Assembly: GCA_008704415.1 (NCBI GenBank)
Contig: VXIS01000159.1
Coordinates: 1-64,000 of the forward strand
Reading direction: 5' to 3'
Source of the DNA: Sphaerosporella brunnea
Lineage: Eukaryota > Ascomycota > Pezizomycetes > Pezizales > Pyronemataceae
DNA length: 64,000 nt
The position numbers and the translations under genes were made by a program. Shown here in pieces: positions 61,993 to 64,000 of the stretch (its first letter is position 1; each line of letters opens with the position of its first letter). Below the pieces are notes generated by a model, which was not told the origin of the DNA, did no database searches, and worked only from the letters and a program-made list of their open reading frames with translations.

Positions 61993-64000
61993 AGGTAGTG
62001 TCCTTCACTTCGTGGAGTCCGATCTTGCTAGTCAACGTTTGGTGTCGAGGAGCTGGAAGAGCTTTTGTTAGCAAATCTGCGATGTTGTCTTCGGAGGCTA
62101 CGTAGTCGAATTTCACGTGTCCTTTCTCTTGCTCGTCTCTAGCGTGGTGAAACTTGATGTCTATATGCTTTGTCTTTGCCTTGAGGACTCCAGTGACGAT
62201 AAGCTTCAAAGCACCTTGGTTATCGCAGTTTATCGGTGTTGGCGTTGTGATCGGTATCGGCATTGATACCGTAGGATCTCCGACTTGATCGATTTCGGCT
62301 CGTAGGCGTCGTAGCCAGATGGCTTCTCGGGTTGCATCCGAGCAGGCTATGTATTCGGCTTCTAACGTCGATAGGGCGACAACTGTCTGTGATTTCGCTT
62401 GCCAGGATATGGATCCCTTATTCATCTGAAAGACGTATCCGCCTATCGACTTTCTGCTTCCGGTGCTTCCAGCCCAGTCTGAGTCGGTGAAGCCTACTAT
62501 ACTCGTATCCGGTTGCTGGACGGTGCTCGAATAGTGCAATTCGTATTTCGACGTCTTCTTGAGGTATCGTAAAGCTCGTTTTGCAGCTGTTAGGTGCATC
62601 TGCAAGGGGTTGGCGTTGTATTTGCTCAAAACTGCGACGCAGAATGCGATATCTGGCCTAGTGCCTAGCGCCGCATACATGAGGGAACCAATCATAGACT
62701 GGTATAGAGTCGTGTCCGCCACTTGCTTATCTACACATAAGGGGTTGTCGAGATCGACGTTGGCATCCATCGGTGAAGTGGTTTCTTTGGCGTTTTCTAG
62801 GTTGAATCTTCGGATGATGAAGTGTATGTATGCAGATTGGCATAAAGTGAAGCCTGCAGAGCTTCGTCCGATTTCTAAGCCTAGAAACCTCTGCACCTCA
62901 CCTAAGTCTGTCATCTTATAGTGCTTGTTGAGTTGCCGCTTGATCTCGTCACCACCATGCTGCTTGGTATGGACGATGAGGATATCGTCGACGTAGAGTA
63001 GCAGCAGAGCCTCATCTACGATATAGAGGTTTGGATCCGCGGTGGATTGAGTAAATTTGAGAGACAGCAGAAACTGGTTAATGTTGTCATACCAGAGCTT
63101 CGGAGCTTGCTTGAGGCCGTAAAGGGCTTTTCTCAGTCGTACGGTAGAGCTTGGTAGTGACGGATCGACTTCTTCTATGCCTTTCGGTAAGGTCATATAG
63201 ACGTTGTCGTTGTCGATCTTAGGGTTAAGGAAGGCTGATTTGACGTCCATATGGTCGATTCTCCATCCTTTCTGCGCGCTTACGGCTAGCAACATGCGTA
63301 GAGTTGAGAGCTTTGAAACGGGGGCGTAGGTTTCGTTGAAATCGATGCCTTTGACTTGCTCGTAGCCTTTGATGACTAGCCTGGCTTTGAATTTCGTGGT
63401 TCCGTCTGGGTTAGGTTTCGTCCGGAAAACCCATCTGCTTCCGATGGCTTTCGGAGTTGCAATTTCGATGGCTTTCGGAGTTGCAGTGAATTCGAAGGTA
63501 TGGTTGTCTAGGAGCGACTTCCACTCGTCCTTCATTGCGTCAATCCAGGAGACTTTGTGGATGCTTGACATGGCTTCTTTGAGAGAAGTAGGATCTGGCT
63601 CATAGCGAAGGCTAATCGGATTGATTGTGTCATTCCCCCCTCGATTTGCCTTTTCGACTATGATGGCATTCGCTGCTCGACGGGAGTGACTGTTGTAACT
63701 GACAATGTCCTCGTCTGAGTTGCTTACGTCATCGTGATCGGTTGGAAATCTGACGTCGTTGCCGTCGTTGTCGTCGTTTTCTGGTCGGTAGGCGCCGTAT
63801 CCGTTTTGGTCCTCTCTGAAGACGACATTCGAGCATTCGACAGCTCCTCCGTGTAAGCCACGATCGAAGTCCCATATACGCCAGATTTTGGTGGTGTCGT
63901 GGACGTATCCTAGCATCATGCAGGGCCGCGATCGTATACCGAATTTCTTGTCCTTGCGCTGCTCTTTCGGGATGAATTTGTAGGCAACGCAGCCGAATCG
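61991..64000 (-). CDS. Ty1/copia polyprotein, C-terminal part (RT and RNase H), continues past the right edge
   Basis: The frame is open from the window edge (RFGCVAYKFIPKEQRKDKKF upstream of the first Met at 63919) to the stop at 61991, at least 669 codons with no stop or shift. The edge sequence is the integrase C-terminus. The reverse transcriptase follows: SRWVFRTKPNPDGTTKFKAR, DFNETYAPVSKLSTLRMLLA, YGLKQAPKLWYDNI and LLLLYVDDILIV with the catalytic YVDD. RNase H has GFTDSDWAGSTGSRKSIGGY, LSTLEAEYIACSDATREAIW and ASEDNIADLLTKALP. A short tandem duplication repeats ATPKAIE/ATPKAIG before SRWVF (63443-63490). Gag, protease and integrase would lie to the right. The intact frame suggests recent insertion. 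Confidence 0.95.
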   Translation of the reverse strand, partial: RFGCVAYKFIPKEQRKDKKFGIRSRPCMMLGYVHDTTKIWRIWDFDRGLHGGAVECSNVVFREDQNGYGAYRPENDDNDGNDVRFPTDHDDVSNSDEDIVSYNSHSRRAANAIIVEKANRGGNDTINPISLRYEPDPTSLKEAMSSIHKVSWIDAMKDEWKSLLDNHTFEFTATPKAIEIATPKAIGSRWVFRTKPNPDGTTKFKARLVIKGYEQVKGIDFNETYAPVSKLSTLRMLLAVSAQKGWRIDHMDVKSAFLNPKIDNDNVYMTLPKGIEEVDPSLPSSTVRLRKALYGLKQAPKLWYDNINQFLLSLKFTQSTADPNLYIVDEALLLLYVDDILIVHTKQHGGDEIKRQLNKHYKMTDLGEVQRFLGLEIGRSSAGFTLCQSAYIHFIIRRFNLENAKETTSPMDANVDLDNPLCVDKQVADTTLYQSMIGSLMYAALGTRPDIAFCVAVLSKYNANPLQMHLTAAKRALRYLKKTSKYELHYSSTVQQPDTSIVGFTDSDWAGSTGSRKSIGGYVFQMNKGSISWQAKSQTVVALSTLEAEYIACSDATREAIWLRRLRAEIDQVGDPTVSMPIPITTPTPINCDNQGALKLIVTGVLKAKTKHIDIKFHHARDEQEKGHVKFDYVASEDNIADLLTKALPAPRHQTLTSKIGLHEVKDTT

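Overview
The window looks like a gene-poor, transposon-dense stretch of a basidiomycete (probably Agaricomycete) nuclear genome. The reasons are a FunK1-type fungal protein kinase, a UFD1 orthologue with 50-70 nt introns (GT...CTAAC...AG), a PD-(D/E)XK-like protein family familiar from mushroom genomes, and Ty1/copia, LINE, MULE and hAT remnants. I cannot name the species.

Layout. 1-3 kb: a two-exon gene of unknown function (gene 1) whose 3' part is copied into a palindrome of about 1.6 kb open at the left edge. 3.4-10 kb: GATC-containing minisatellites, amplified gene fragments, an internally deleted copia element and short tandem repeats. 10-13.2 kb: hAT ends, an inverted-repeat element split by a LINE fragment, and a tRNA-derived SINE. 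14.8-22.2 kb: the intact FunK1 kinase, a decaying CxxC/Asp-rich gene and an intact PD-(D/E)XK-like gene. 23.2-24.7 kb: a MULE. 24.9-26.05 kb: UFD1, the only clear housekeeping gene. 27.6-37.9 kb: a hAT, an F-box/ankyrin gene, a MULE transposase piece, a decayed gene and a truncated kinase-like gene. 37.9-45.3 kb: a coiled-coil gene split by a 7.0-kb composite hAT with a perfect 8-bp target duplication. This composite carries gene 2 (a paralogue of gene 1), a MULE with a 9-bp duplication, a LINE piece and a solo LTR. 46-52 kb: SINE copies and short hAT elements. 51.8-57.7 kb: one minisatellite array broken by a LINE and by a hAT nested in a hAT. 58.9-60.5 kb: a gene with many in-frame stops. 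61.8-64 kb: a copia element with an intact reverse transcriptase/RNase H frame that runs off the right edge.

The best candidates for something new are: (a) the 7-kb composite hAT that appears to have moved a paralogue of gene 1 into a coiled-coil gene; (b) a tRNA-derived SINE with good A and B boxes and a T-rich/(ATT)n tail; (c) a family of short TAGTG-ended hAT elements that keep the first exon (always a phase-1 donor after a Trp codon) and sometimes the last exon of a transposase-like gene; and (d) minisatellite arrays rich in a B-box-like motif. Functional genes are few (FunK1 kinase, UFD1, the PD-(D/E)XK-like gene, perhaps gene 1). Most of the rest is mobile DNA and its victims.
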